Assembly (NCBI GenBank): GCA_036835325.1
Contig: DAITMF010000033.1
Span: 1-39,231 of the forward strand
Direction of reading: 5' to 3'
Source of the DNA: CAMCHP01 sp036835325
Lineage (GTDB): Bacteria > Bacteroidota > Bacteroidia > Flavobacteriales_D > Sanyastnellaceae
DNA: 39,231 nt
The translations under genes were made by a program, and so were the position numbers. The notes below the pieces were generated by a model. That model was not told the origin of the DNA. It saw only the letters and a program-made list of their open reading frames with translations, and did no database searches. Below are positions 31,186-39,231 of the stretch, in pieces. The number at the start of each line of letters is the position of its first letter. The first letter of the stretch is position 1.

Positions 31186-31719
31186 ATGAATACGCTCGCA
31201 TTGTTGTTTTTCAGTTTTTTGTTTGGTGGCGGAAATGACGCTCCGGCGCCGATTGACGACCAGCATTTGGTGCTTTATGGCACCACGGTAGAGATGCTTT
31301 ATGGAAGCGAAAACGAAGCCAATGCACCGGCTACGCGTGTTCTCGTGTTCAAACAAGGAGAGTTGTACACCGCATTTAAGAGCAACGAAAAAGGTGAGTA
31401 TGTTTTCAATCTGCCGATTGGCGATGTTTACGAATTGCACTTTGGCGGCGAGAATTTTGTCAATAAACGCGTAACGATTGATACCCGAGCACTGGCAGAG
31501 GCCAAGCGTGGAAAGCGCGAAGTGTCGATGGATATTTCGTTGTTCCGTCCGGTTGAAACGGTTGACTATTCGGCCATGAATCAGCCGGTGGTACTGTGGT
31601 ATTTTGACCGCGGTGCAAAAGAAATGGTGCCGGACCTTGAGGTCATCGACACCATGTTCAGAACGGTTGACAAACTGTACCGCAAGTCTGAGAAAATGGC
31701 CTTGCGGGCTTCGAATTGA
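31186..31719 (+). CDS. Exported hypothetical protein with carboxypeptidase regulatory-like domain
   Basis: The 177-residue product starts with a hydrophobic segment (MNTLALLFFSFLFGG) that looks like a signal peptide. A beta-sandwich follows at about residues 35-110, where VLVFKQGELYTAFKSNEKGE and FNLPIGDVYELHFGGENFV resemble the carboxypeptidase regulatory-like fold common in exported Bacteroidota proteins. The C-terminal helical tail is not recognised. It is expected to be periplasmic or surface-exposed. The ATG at 31186 follows the leader repeat. It is convergent with yqeY, with 7 nt between stops. Confidence 0.65.
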   Translation: MNTLALLFFSFLFGGGNDAPAPIDDQHLVLYGTTVEMLYGSENEANAPATRVLVFKQGELYTAFKSNEKGEYVFNLPIGDVYELHFGGENFVNKRVTIDTRALAEAKRGKREVSMDISLFRPVETVDYSAMNQPVVLWYFDRGAKEMVPDLEVIDTMFRTVDKLYRKSEKMALRASN

Positions 31720-31726
31720 ATATTGA

Positions 31727-32176
31727 CTATCCCAGCAGGGCTTTGACCATGGCTGAGATGGCTTTGCCGTCGGCCTTTCCGGCGAGTTCTTTGGTGGCAG
31801 CGCCCATTACTTTTCCCATATCAGCCATTGAGCTTGCGCCTACGCGGGCGATGATTTCTTCCATCGAGCTGCGAAGCTCGGCTTCAGAGAGCTGTGCCGG
31901 AAGGTAGGCTTTGATGACCTCTGCTTGGGCGAGTTCATCGGCCAAAAGGTCTTCGCGCCCTTGGGCTTGGTAAATCTCGGCTGCTTCAACCCGCTGCTTG
32001 TACAGCTTGTTCAAGATTTTTAGTGCGCCGTCTTCGTCAACTTCGCCGCTACCACCTTCTTTGGTGGCTTCGAGGAGGAGTTTTGACTTGATATCGCGCA
32101 ATGCAGCGAGTTTCCCGCTTTCGCGGGCTTTCATCGCTTCTTTGATGTCGTTGTTTATGCGTTCAGTGATGTTCAT
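31727..32176 (-). CDS. yqeY: GatB/YqeY domain protein
   Basis: The 149-residue all-alpha protein matches the YqeY family throughout (INNDIKEAMKARESGKLAAL, YKQRVEAAEIYQAQGREDL, AYLPAQLSEAEL). YqeY shares a domain with the tail of GatB and may act in tRNA-dependent amidation or tRNA binding; its precise role is unsettled. It follows ftsZ after 5 nt on the same strand, a linkage conserved in Bacteroidota. Confidence 0.93.
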   Translation of the reverse strand: MNITERINNDIKEAMKARESGKLAALRDIKSKLLLEATKEGGSGEVDEDGALKILNKLYKQRVEAAEIYQAQGREDLLADELAQAEVIKAYLPAQLSEAELRSSMEEIIARVGASSMADMGKVMGAATKELAGKADGKAISAMVKALLG

Positions 32177-32181
32177 GTGAC

Positions 32182-34014
32182 TCAGTCTACTTTTTTGTTG
32201 AGGTAGCTGTTGTCTTCACGCAGCTGAGCGCGCACGTTGCCGTTTTCGTCTTCTTCTCCGAATAGGGTAAACTTTGACACGTTTGACTGCGATGAGTGTG
32301 GCTGATCATCGAGCTTTACGTTTCGGCGCATGTAAGCGGGCTCATCTTCGAGTTTGGTAAGGCCGCTTGGTGTACGCAAGCGGTTTGAAATTTCGCTCAC
32401 ACGTTGCATGCGCTCTTGATTGCGTGCAGTCAACTCTTCACGGGTGAGGCTGTCATTGCGTTGCGCAATGGGTTGGAATTGCGGCTGCGGTTGCGGCTGT
32501 GGAGTGAAGCGAAAACTGTCAGTGGCTTGTTCTGGCGTGTTGAGTGTTTGACCGTCAATGATGTTGCCGTCTAAATCGCGAAAAATAGGGGCGTCATCGG
32601 CCGGTGCTTCGCTTTCAGGCGTGAAGGTCATGCGCACTTCTTCGATTTCCTCTTCTACGTGGTCTTCAACACCGGCGTTGCTGAAGTGCTCAACCGGAAG
32701 CTCGTCTTCATCGAACAAGTTGTGGCGAATGATTTCAGGCTCCTGAGGTGTTTCTTCGGCGGCCACGCTTGGCAGTGGTGGAGGCGTGGTAGGGTACACC
32801 GGAGCGTGTGGCAGTTCGTTTTTGGGTTCAGCGGGAGTCTCAACCTGCTTGATGTAGGGCTCGTTGGTTTCGGGCTCTTGGCGGGTGGGCACCACGGGAG
32901 GTATTTGCTGGGCAGCCGTTGGGCTGTCGATTTTCGCTGTGATTTCTTTGCCAACCGCATCGTCCATCTTCAAGACGTGCTTTACCGGTTTTTGTGCCGG
33001 TTCGAATTCTGCAAACGCGCTGTCAATGGCTTTCATTGAGAAGCCGGTGGCGATAACGGTTACGCAGAGGTGCTCACCCAAGGCCTCGTCTTGCCCGTAA
33101 CCCCAGATAACTTCAGCGCTGCGGCCGGCACATTCTTGAATGTAATCGGTAATTTCACTGATTTCATCCATGCGCACTTCATCGTCGCCGTAGGTGATAT
33201 TGAGGAGGACGAAGTTTGCGCCGGTGATGTCGTTGTCGTACAAGAGTGGAGATTCGAGCGCTTGGCGCACGGCATTTTCTGCGCGGCCTTCGCCACTTGC
33301 CATGCCTGAACCCATGATGGCGACACCGCTGTCGCGCATTACAGTGTTTACGTCGTTCATATCGACGTTGATTTCACCGGTGAGGGTGATAACTTCGGCA
33401 ATGCCTTTAGCGGCTGTGCAAAGCACTTCGTCGGCATGGGCGAAGGCTTGTTTCAATGAAAGGTTGCCAAACAGCTCACGGAGTTTATCATTGCGGATAA
33501 CCAAGAGGGTATCTACAGCATCGCGCATTTCTTGCAAGCCTTCTTGCGCTTGGTGCGAACGGCGCCGGCCTTCAAATCCGAAAGGAACGGTGACAATACC
33601 TACCGTAAGTATGCCCATTTCGCGGGCTGCACGGGCAATGACCGGAGCTGCTCCGGTGCCGGTTCCTCCGCCCATGCCTGCGGTTACGAAGACCATGGTG
33701 GTTTGATCACCAAGAATGGCTTTTACGTCTTCAAGGTTTTCTACTGCCGCATTGCGGCCTACTTCGGGCTTCGAACCCGCTCCGCGGCCCGCTGTGAGCG
33801 TGCTGCCGAGCTGTATTTTGATGGGGACCGGACTTGCATCAAGCGCCTGAGCATCGGTATTGCACACAAGGAAGTCAACCCCTTTGATGCCTTGTTGGTA
33901 CATGTAGTTCACGGCATTGCTACCGCCGCCGCCTACGCCAATGACTTTAATGATCGATGATTGCTCGCGTGGAAGATCGAAGCGCATCGCTCCGTTCAGC
34001 ATGTTATTGTCCAT
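32182..34014 (-). CDS. ftsZ: Cell division protein FtsZ
   Basis: The 610-residue tubulin homologue polymerises at mid-cell to form the Z-ring. The GTP-binding GVGGGGSNAV (about 26-35) and tubulin signature GGGTGTGAAP (about 118-127) are intact, and the GTPase and C-terminal domains end near residue 345. The remaining ~265 residues are a long Pro/Glu/Gln-rich linker and a conserved tail (NVRAQLREDNSYLNKKVD), much longer than in E. coli (383 residues) but usual for this phylum. yqeY follows closely. The usual upstream neighbour ftsA is separated here by a DsbA-like gene. Confidence 0.97.
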   Translation of the reverse strand: MDNNMLNGAMRFDLPREQSSIIKVIGVGGGGSNAVNYMYQQGIKGVDFLVCNTDAQALDASPVPIKIQLGSTLTAGRGAGSKPEVGRNAAVENLEDVKAILGDQTTMVFVTAGMGGGTGTGAAPVIARAAREMGILTVGIVTVPFGFEGRRRSHQAQEGLQEMRDAVDTLLVIRNDKLRELFGNLSLKQAFAHADEVLCTAAKGIAEVITLTGEINVDMNDVNTVMRDSGVAIMGSGMASGEGRAENAVRQALESPLLYDNDITGANFVLLNITYGDDEVRMDEISEITDYIQECAGRSAEVIWGYGQDEALGEHLCVTVIATGFSMKAIDSAFAEFEPAQKPVKHVLKMDDAVGKEITAKIDSPTAAQQIPPVVPTRQEPETNEPYIKQVETPAEPKNELPHAPVYPTTPPPLPSVAAEETPQEPEIIRHNLFDEDELPVEHFSNAGVEDHVEEEIEEVRMTFTPESEAPADDAPIFRDLDGNIIDGQTLNTPEQATDSFRFTPQPQPQPQFQPIAQRNDSLTREELTARNQERMQRVSEISNRLRTPSGLTKLEDEPAYMRRNVKLDDQPHSSQSNVSKFTLFGEEDENGNVRAQLREDNSYLNKKVD

Positions 34015-34171
34015 TCCAATCAGGTATTAGGCTGAGAATTAGGTTCTTCGTTTTTCTCGGCAGACACTCGTCTGCTCATGCTAAGAAACCAAATCGACTC
34101 GCTCGTATCTGAAGGAACTAACGGAAATCATCCACGTTTGCGTGTTGAAAACCCTGTGTTTTTGCGGTTAC
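34015..34171 (-). promoter_or_regulatory. ftsZ upstream region with a small hairpin
   Basis: The 157 nt ahead of ftsZ contain a perfect stem GCAGAC/GTCTGC (34060-34065 with 34070-34075, 4-nt loop) without a T-tract. ftsZ is likely transcribed from here because a terminator follows ftsA. No convincing TAnnTTTG box is visible; the closest is TCGATTTG on the minus strand near 34090. Confidence 0.35.
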
Positions 34172-34897
34172 TTACTCTGCCTTCACTTGGGCGAGTGCAC
34201 GCTCGAGTGCAGCAAGGTCGGCATAGCCTCGGGCAATGGCATAGAGTTGTTCGTTGTGGGCAACCACCACGGTTGGGAAACCGGTTACGCCAAGTGCGTC
34301 AGACTTGCCGAAGCCGCTGAGCATGGCTTTTTCTGTTGCTGGGTCGTTGTAGGCAGCCTCAAAAGCGCGTGCATCGAGGCCGTTTTGGACGGCAAGTGCG
34401 ACCCAAGCGCTAACGTCGCGGGGTGCGACGCCGTCATAGTAGATGGCTTTTTGAATGGCTGAAGCAAAACGCAGCACTGCGTGTTCGTTGGGATTGATGG
34501 CCCGAAAGGCGGCTAGGGCGCGGCTGGGTGGCTCGCTGTCCATGGTCATGGTGGCTTCGCCAAAAAGTTCGTTGAGGTAGGCCTCGCCGAAGGTGACACC
34601 GGTGCGTTCTTCAACGTTTTTGTAAGCCCCGCGTAGGTAAGGTGCGATGTCGGCAAGAGGGCCCACCCGTTCGCCCAAAACCATCCCTCCGGCAACCACC
34701 TCCACGTCCATCTCAGGGTGGGCAACGGCAAATTCGGTAATCACGTGGGAGAATCCGTAGCACCATCCGCAGAGCGGGTCAAAAACGTAAATCAACTTCA
34801 TAGCTTCTTCGCGATTGCTTTGCGCCTGTTGACCATCCGCCCGCAGGGCGAGAAACATAAATCCAACGGCAAGAATAGAGCAGGTGAACAGGCGCAT
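34172..34897 (-). CDS. DsbA-family thioredoxin-fold protein, exported
   Basis: The 241-residue product has an apparent signal peptide (residues 1-22), followed at residue ~33 by MKLIYVFDPLCGWCYGFS with the redox motif CGWC (Cys43 to Cys46). The cis-proline loop VTGFPTVVV is near the C-terminus, and a helical insertion lies between them, as in DsbA/FrnE proteins. The internal Met33 is where cytoplasmic homologues start, so this copy may have gained an export signal; if the start is really there, the protein would be cytosolic. It lies between ftsA and ftsZ on the same strand, an unusual position. Role in envelope disulfide handling is inferred. Confidence 0.82.
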   Translation of the reverse strand: MRLFTCSILAVGFMFLALRADGQQAQSNREEAMKLIYVFDPLCGWCYGFSHVITEFAVAHPEMDVEVVAGGMVLGERVGPLADIAPYLRGAYKNVEERTGVTFGEAYLNELFGEATMTMDSEPPSRALAAFRAINPNEHAVLRFASAIQKAIYYDGVAPRDVSAWVALAVQNGLDARAFEAAYNDPATEKAMLSGFGKSDALGVTGFPTVVVAHNEQLYAIARGYADLAALERALAQVKAE

Positions 34898-35012
34898 GGC
34901 ATGTATTTCTGACTGAAAGTTCGAAAGTTTTGCGACAATCAAAGGCAGATGCGGCGTTTTGTTGTGATTTTTTGGAGCGAAAGGAGCGGTGATTTCCCAA
35001 ACCCATGGAATG

Positions 35013-35041
35013 AAAAAACCCGTCGAATAGGACGGGTTTTT
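35013..35041 (-). terminator. Rho-independent terminator after ftsA
   Basis: AAAACCCGTC and GACGGGTTTT (35015-35024 and 35031-35040) form a strong stem with a 6-nt loop, and flanking A/T runs give U-tracts on both strands. It lies 24 nt beyond the ftsA stop and could also act on plus-strand transcripts. Confidence 0.9.
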
Positions 35042-35064
35042 CACGAGTAATGAAGCGTATAGAA

Positions 35065-36387
35065 TCAGTCGTCGCTTTCTTCATCGAAGAACTCACGGAT
35101 GTTCTCCATGAAGCGCGACATGCCGAATTTTTCCCACTTGCTGCGCGAGGTGCGCTGCTCTTTGAGTCGGGGGTTTTCTGTTTCAGGTTGTGGCCGTTCT
35201 TGTTTCGGAGCTTCGGTTTTAATAATCGGTCGGCCCATGCGTTCGTAGCCTTTCAGTACCAAGCCAACACCTGTGGCGAATACCGGCGAAGTGAGGGCAT
35301 CAGACGGTGTTTTGGCGACGTGTTCGTGTGAGTATCCGATGCGGCAATCCATACCTGTGTGGTACTGGAAAAGCTGCATAATGCTGCGCAACTGGCTACC
35401 GCCGCCGGTGATCACGATACCACCGATGAGTTTTTTCTCGTAGCCTGAGCTTTGGATTTCGTAGTACACGCTTTCGATGATTTCAGTCATGCGCGCCTCG
35501 ATGATTTGCGCAAGGGTTTTTACTGAGATCTCTTTTGGGTCGCGACCGCGCAAACCCGGAATGCACACCACTTCATTCTCTTTGGTTTCCATGGCCAAGG
35601 CTGAGCCAAATTTGCGTTTGAGCGTTTCGGCTTGGTGCTGCATGATGTTGCAGCCCTTTTTGATGTCATCGGTGATGACGTTGCCACCAAACGGAATCAC
35701 TGCTGAGTGGCGAATGATACCGTCTTCGAAGATGGCAATGTCGGTTGTGCCACCGCCGATGTCGACCAAGGCCACACCGGCTTCTTTCTCTTCTTGGCTC
35801 AAAACGGCCTCGGAAGAAGCAAGGGGCTCGAGAATGAGTTGGTCAATGGTTAAACCGGCACGGGTCACGCACTTCAGAATGTTTCGGGCGGCATTGGTTT
35901 GTCCGGTGATGATGTGGAAGTCGCACTCAAGGCGAATTCCTGACATGCCCACGGGGTCTTTGATGCCTTGTTCACCATCAACGGTGTAGAGTTGTGGGAG
36001 GACGTGCAAGATTTCCTCGCCCGGCATCAGCACCAGTTTGTACATGTCGCTGATGAGTGCGTCAATGTCTTTTTGACTGATCTCTGAGTCAATGTCGTCG
36101 CGGGTTAACAAGCCGCTGTGTTGTAGGCTTTTGATGTGCTGACCGGCGATGCCAACGTTAACGACTTTGATCTCCACATTTGAGTTGCGCTGAGCAACTT
36201 CAACGGCTTCTTTGATTGAGATAACGGTTTTTTCAATGTTTGAAACCATGCCACGGCTAACACCAATGGAGTCGCTGGTGCCGTATCCGAGGATTTCAAG
36301 TTTGCCGTGCTCGTTTTTACGGCCGACAATGCACGCGATTTTGGTGGTGCCGATGTCAAGACCTACGATGATTTCAGAGTGCTCCAT
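35065..36387 (-). CDS. ftsA: Cell division protein FtsA
   Basis: The 440-residue actin-like ATPase anchors FtsZ to the membrane and recruits divisome proteins. It shows IIVGLDIGTTKIACIVG (phosphate 1), the SHS2 region near residues 84-165, ALVDIGGGTTDIAIF (phosphate 2) and GGIVITGGGSQLRSI (adenosine). The C-terminal SRFMENIREFF is a candidate amphipathic membrane-targeting helix, followed by an acidic end. It lies 11 nt after ftsQ and is followed by a terminator, so ftsZ must be expressed from its own promoter. Confidence 0.97.
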   Translation of the reverse strand: MEHSEIIVGLDIGTTKIACIVGRKNEHGKLEILGYGTSDSIGVSRGMVSNIEKTVISIKEAVEVAQRNSNVEIKVVNVGIAGQHIKSLQHSGLLTRDDIDSEISQKDIDALISDMYKLVLMPGEEILHVLPQLYTVDGEQGIKDPVGMSGIRLECDFHIITGQTNAARNILKCVTRAGLTIDQLILEPLASSEAVLSQEEKEAGVALVDIGGGTTDIAIFEDGIIRHSAVIPFGGNVITDDIKKGCNIMQHQAETLKRKFGSALAMETKENEVVCIPGLRGRDPKEISVKTLAQIIEARMTEIIESVYYEIQSSGYEKKLIGGIVITGGGSQLRSIMQLFQYHTGMDCRIGYSHEHVAKTPSDALTSPVFATGVGLVLKGYERMGRPIIKTEAPKQERPQPETENPRLKEQRTSRSKWEKFGMSRFMENIREFFDEESDD

Positions 36388-36398
36388 AGCTTGTGGTG

Positions 36399-37172
36399 TT
36401 AGAAGTACCGTTCGCAGACGACCTGGTCGCGGTATTTGAGGTTTATGCGTTTGTAGGTGTTCAGATTTCCTTTTGCTGCCATGGCCTTGTAGAAGGCTTT
36501 GAGGCGGTTGAATTTGTCGTCGAGGTCGCGTAAATCGCCCAGCACTACCCGTGCGCCGCCCACACGGGGCACGAATTCGAAGTCGCCTCCGGGAAGCACG
36601 ATGATGTGCTCAACCTGGGCCTTCCAGAAGGGCCGGTTCTCGATGTAGTTGACCAATTCGAAGGCGGCTTTTACGTTGGGATGGTTGGCGATGGCTTCGG
36701 GGTCGTTGCCCAGTTCCATGGGAAGTTTTCCTGTAACAACCGGCACGAGCGCACTGTACGAGCTCGACAGGGGCATGGGCTGCCCTTCGGTGTCAATGTA
36801 ATACCCGGGTTTGTCGTCGCCAACCACGCGCAGTAAGGGCATGCGCTGGGTGATGTCAACCACCAGGCTGCCGTCAAACCGTCCGTACACCGTTGCTTCT
36901 TTCACTGAGGGAAGTTGCTGCAGCGCATGGCGAATTTTCACGAGGTTAATGCCGTCCATTGCTTCGCCGATAATCGGAACGCCGCTGTCAAACACATGCG
37001 CAATCACGGCCGATTCATCAATGAAGTACACACCGCTCAGTTGCGCTACGTTCACGTCGAGTGAACGGCACACCAACGCTTTGCGTTCTCCGGCGGCAAA
37101 GCCGGATACCACAGCAATCAGGGCAATGAGTGCGCCTGATTTGAGCGTTTGTATGAGCATTTTACGGTTCAT
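36399..37172 (-). CDS. ftsQ: Cell division protein FtsQ/DivIB
   Basis: The 257-residue protein has one N-terminal transmembrane helix (about residues 9-28), a POTRA-type domain (DVNVAQLSGVYFIDESAVIA) and a C-terminal beta domain including VTGKLPMELG and INLKYRDQVVCERYF. FtsQ links early and late divisome proteins in the periplasm. ATG 37172 overlaps the murC stop by 11 bp, and the gene lies directly ahead of ftsA, the standard dcw order, which supports the assignment despite low sequence conservation. Confidence 0.92.
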   Translation of the reverse strand: MNRKMLIQTLKSGALIALIAVVSGFAAGERKALVCRSLDVNVAQLSGVYFIDESAVIAHVFDSGVPIIGEAMDGINLVKIRHALQQLPSVKEATVYGRFDGSLVVDITQRMPLLRVVGDDKPGYYIDTEGQPMPLSSSYSALVPVVTGKLPMELGNDPEAIANHPNVKAAFELVNYIENRPFWKAQVEHIIVLPGGDFEFVPRVGGARVVLGDLRDLDDKFNRLKAFYKAMAAKGNLNTYKRINLKYRDQVVCERYF

Positions 37173-38544
37173 TTCTTCGTTCTTCCAACATGCGGCGCAG
37201 CGGCTCAACCTCGCGGTCAATGTCGCCTGCGCCGAGGGTGAGCAGCACTTCGGGAACACTCTCCCGAATCAGCGGCAATAACTGCGATTTGGCGATGCAC
37301 TTTTTGTGGGGGTGCACGATTTTATCCAACAACCATTGTGAATCAATTCCGGGTAGGGGCAGCTCACGTGCTGGGTAGATGTCGAGCAGCAAGATTTCAT
37401 CAAGCAGCGCCAAGCTTTCGGCAAAGCCATCAGCAAAGTCGCGTGTGCGGCTAAATAAATGGGGCTGAAAAACGCCGGTGATGCGTTTGCCGGGGTGGCG
37501 TTCACGCACCGCTGCAATGGTGGCGCGGAGCTCTTCAGGGTGGTGGGCGTAATCATCTATAAAAACAACGTCGCCCGTGTTCTGCTGGTATTCGAACCTG
37601 CGGTGAATGCCCCTGAACGAGGCGAGTCCGGCGCGGATTTCGTCTTCACTGACGCCGCATTGAACAGCCAGTGCCACGGCAGCCATGGTGTTTTCAAGGT
37701 TGTGTCGCCCTGGCATAGGCGCCGGAAGATCAATCAGCCGTTTTCCTTCCGGTGTTCGAAGTGTGAAGGTGTTTTTTGAGGATGGATGAGTGGCTTCAAC
37801 CCTCCATCCGGCGCCTTCGCCGAAACCATAGGGCACTCCGTCGCTCGAAGGCGAAGGATGCACGCGCTCGTTCACTAAAAGTCCGCCGGGTGAAACACAT
37901 TGAGCAAACAGGGCAAACGATTCTTGCAAGGCGGCGTGTTCTCCGTAGATGTCGAGGTGGTCAGCATCGGTGGAGGTAATCACCGCGTACGTGGGCTTGA
38001 GTGTGAGGAATGATCGGTCGTACTCATCGGCTTCCACCACGGTAATGGCGCCGGTCGATGTGAACAAGTGGTTGGTTTGGTAGTTGGCCATTATGCCACC
38101 CACAAAGGCATTGCAACCCACTTTACTGCTGTAAAGCAAATGCGCAGTCAGTGCCGAAGTGGTTGTTTTGCCGTGTGTACCGGCAATGGCAATGGTGGGC
38201 ACAGCTCGGGTCAACTCTCCAAGCACCACGCTGCGTTTTTTAACGCTGAAGCCGTTGTCAATAAACCAGTTGAGCAAGACGGAATCTTTGGGCACAGCAG
38301 GGGTCACCACCACTTCGATGGCTTCTTTCGGGAGCGTGTACACCAAAATGGGCAGCACCGTTTGATTGTCGCTGTAAACCACATCGATGCCTTCAAGCTC
38401 CAGTGCGGTCGTGAGTACGCTCGGCGTTCGGTCGTAGCCGCATACATGCACGCCCGATTTGTGGAAATAGCGGGCAAGGGCGCTCATGCCGATTCCGCCA
38501 ATTCCGAGGAAGTACATCAACTGTATGGGGCGTTCCTTGCTCAT
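37162..38544 (-). CDS. murC: UDP-N-acetylmuramate--L-alanine ligase
   Basis: The 460-residue enzyme adds the first amino acid to UDP-MurNAc in peptidoglycan synthesis, with ATP. It shows the N-terminal UDP-binding FLGIGGIGMSALAR (12-25), the ATP loop AGTHGKTTTS (121-130), VVEADEYDRSFL in the central domain and DDYAHHPEELRATI in the C-terminal domain. It overlaps murG by 4 bp (ATGA) and ftsQ by 11 bp, as expected for the dcw operon. Confidence 0.97.
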   Translation of the reverse strand: MSKERPIQLMYFLGIGGIGMSALARYFHKSGVHVCGYDRTPSVLTTALELEGIDVVYSDNQTVLPILVYTLPKEAIEVVVTPAVPKDSVLLNWFIDNGFSVKKRSVVLGELTRAVPTIAIAGTHGKTTTSALTAHLLYSSKVGCNAFVGGIMANYQTNHLFTSTGAITVVEADEYDRSFLTLKPTYAVITSTDADHLDIYGEHAALQESFALFAQCVSPGGLLVNERVHPSPSSDGVPYGFGEGAGWRVEATHPSSKNTFTLRTPEGKRLIDLPAPMPGRHNLENTMAAVALAVQCGVSEDEIRAGLASFRGIHRRFEYQQNTGDVVFIDDYAHHPEELRATIAAVRERHPGKRITGVFQPHLFSRTRDFADGFAESLALLDEILLLDIYPARELPLPGIDSQWLLDKIVHPHKKCIAKSQLLPLIRESVPEVLLTLGAGDIDREVEPLRRMLEERRNEP

Positions 38545-39231
38545 TTGCGTGCGATGCGTTCAAGTTGGTCTACTACAGCTGCTGCTGCGTTGGGACGAGC
38601 GAAATGACGAATGGCCGTCCCCAAAGCGTTGCGGCGGGGTTCGTCGTTGATGAGGTCAACCACCGTTTGCTCAAGTTCGGTGCGCACTTGGCTATCTGCC
38701 AGCAGAAGCGCAGCACCTGAATCGGTCAATGAACGGGCGTTGTGGGTTTGGTGGTCTTCAGAGACGTTCGGCGAGGGCACAAACACCGTTGCTTTGCCAA
38801 TCAGGGCAAGCTCGGCAATTGACATGGCGCCTGCGCGGCTAATGATGAGGTCAGCGGCGGCGTAGGCATAGTCCATACGGTCAATGAACCCTAGCACTTT
38901 GGTGTCTTCCAAGCCTTGTTCAGCGACGCGTTTCTCGTTTTCAGCTGCAAAGCGTTTTCCGGTTTGCCAAAGCAGGTTTATGCCGAGTTCATCCCAGCGA
39001 CTCAGGGCTGCCGCAACACCGTCGTTGATGCTTTTGGCGCCGAGGCTTCCGCCCATAATGAACACAGTGGGCTTGCTTGGGTTGAGGTTGAAGTGGTTGA
39101 GGGCCGCTTCGCGGGATGTCTCTCGACTGCTGAGTACGGCGCGGAGCGGATTTCCGGTGTGGACGGTGCGATCAGTCGGGAACCATCGCTCCATCCCGGC
39201 AAATCCGGTGCAGATCGACTTGGCGCGCTTT
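38541..39231 (-). CDS. murG: UDP-GlcNAc:lipid I N-acetylglucosamine transferase, 5' part outside window
   Basis: The C-terminal ~229 residues of MurG are present; the gene continues past the window edge. The enzyme makes lipid II on the inner membrane face. It shows SICTGFAGMERWFP, TGNPLRA, the VFIMGGSLGAKSINDG phosphate-binding loop, IISRAGAMSIAELALIGKAT and SEDHQTHNARSL. The in-frame ATG near 39194 is internal, because coding homology extends upstream to the end of the window. Confidence 0.96.
   Translation of the reverse strand, partial: KRAKSICTGFAGMERWFPTDRTVHTGNPLRAVLSSRETSREAALNHFNLNPSKPTVFIMGGSLGAKSINDGVAAALSRWDELGINLLWQTGKRFAAENEKRVAEQGLEDTKVLGFIDRMDYAYAAADLIISRAGAMSIAELALIGKATVFVPSPNVSEDHQTHNARSLTDSGAALLLADSQVRTELEQTVVDLINDEPRRNALGTAIRHFARPNAAAAVVDQLERIARK

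Overview
The window reads as Bacteroidota chromosome, most likely a flavobacterial or cryomorphal lineage; I cannot name a genus. Support: the promoter -7 consensus TAnnTTTG recurs upstream of genes; there is a large secreted protein with a type IX secretion (T9SS) sorting domain plus an orphan T9SS sorting-domain tail; the dcw cluster has the order murG-murC-ftsQ-ftsA-ftsZ-yqeY with a long-tailed FtsZ; ferrochelatase has the internal four-cysteine motif. Shine-Dalgarno sequences are weak or absent. Genes are densely packed, and several convergent pairs share stop-codon bases.

Layout. (1) 1-4881: an AraC-type regulator, a short putative RNA or peptide gene with a strong terminator, an AhpD-like peroxidase-family protein, a DUF547 protein fused to an outer-membrane barrel, and a POTRA plus barrel (Omp85-like) protein. 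(2) 4882-16194: an accessory zone where core-type genes (zinc-type GTPase, DEAD-box helicase) alternate with toxin-antitoxin-like cassettes: RhuM-Fic, GNAT-HTH and AbiEi-AbiEii. It also holds small exported proteins, two acetyltransferases and several gene fragments. (3) 16195-19397: a three-gene envelope glycan operon (GT2 transferase, methyltransferase, membrane GT-C transferase). (4) 19387-23030, minus strand: pabB, hemH, lpd. (5) 23170-31719: a T9SS-exported PKD/LamG protein, a flippase, a membrane MutS-like ATPase, an amino-acid racemase, a GNAT and a small exported protein. (6) 31727-39231, minus strand: yqeY, ftsZ, a DsbA-like gene lodged between ftsZ and ftsA, ftsA, ftsQ, murC and partial murG.

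Main discovery candidate: in region 2, two unrelated ~1.1-kb toxin-antitoxin-type cassettes sit directly after the stop codon of a host gene, and each is followed by a second, diverged copy of the 3' end of that same host gene. The RhuM-Fic cassette follows the Omp85-like gene and is followed by an 89-bp copy of its tail (4 differences, all silent). The GNAT-HTH cassette follows the helicase and is followed by a 147-bp copy of its tail (about 81% identity, frame kept to the same stop). All four tails end in a stop codon followed at once, or after two bases, by a run of 6-8 G, and both left junctions read GGGGGGCT. Behind the first cassette lies a decayed older RhuM fragment joined to a third, degenerate copy of the same tail, as if cassettes accrete at the gene end with the newest nearest the gene. 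No integrase or transposase is present. AbiE is flanked by an imperfect 20-bp direct repeat and followed by another coding-like tail, and an orphan T9SS tail lies at 12755-13021. I infer gene-end-targeting, tail-restoring mobile cassettes; the mechanism is unproven.

A second genome-scale signal is the 9-mer CATCCATCC, found at least twelve times (about 0.3 expected by chance), often in leaders and next to an A/T tract.
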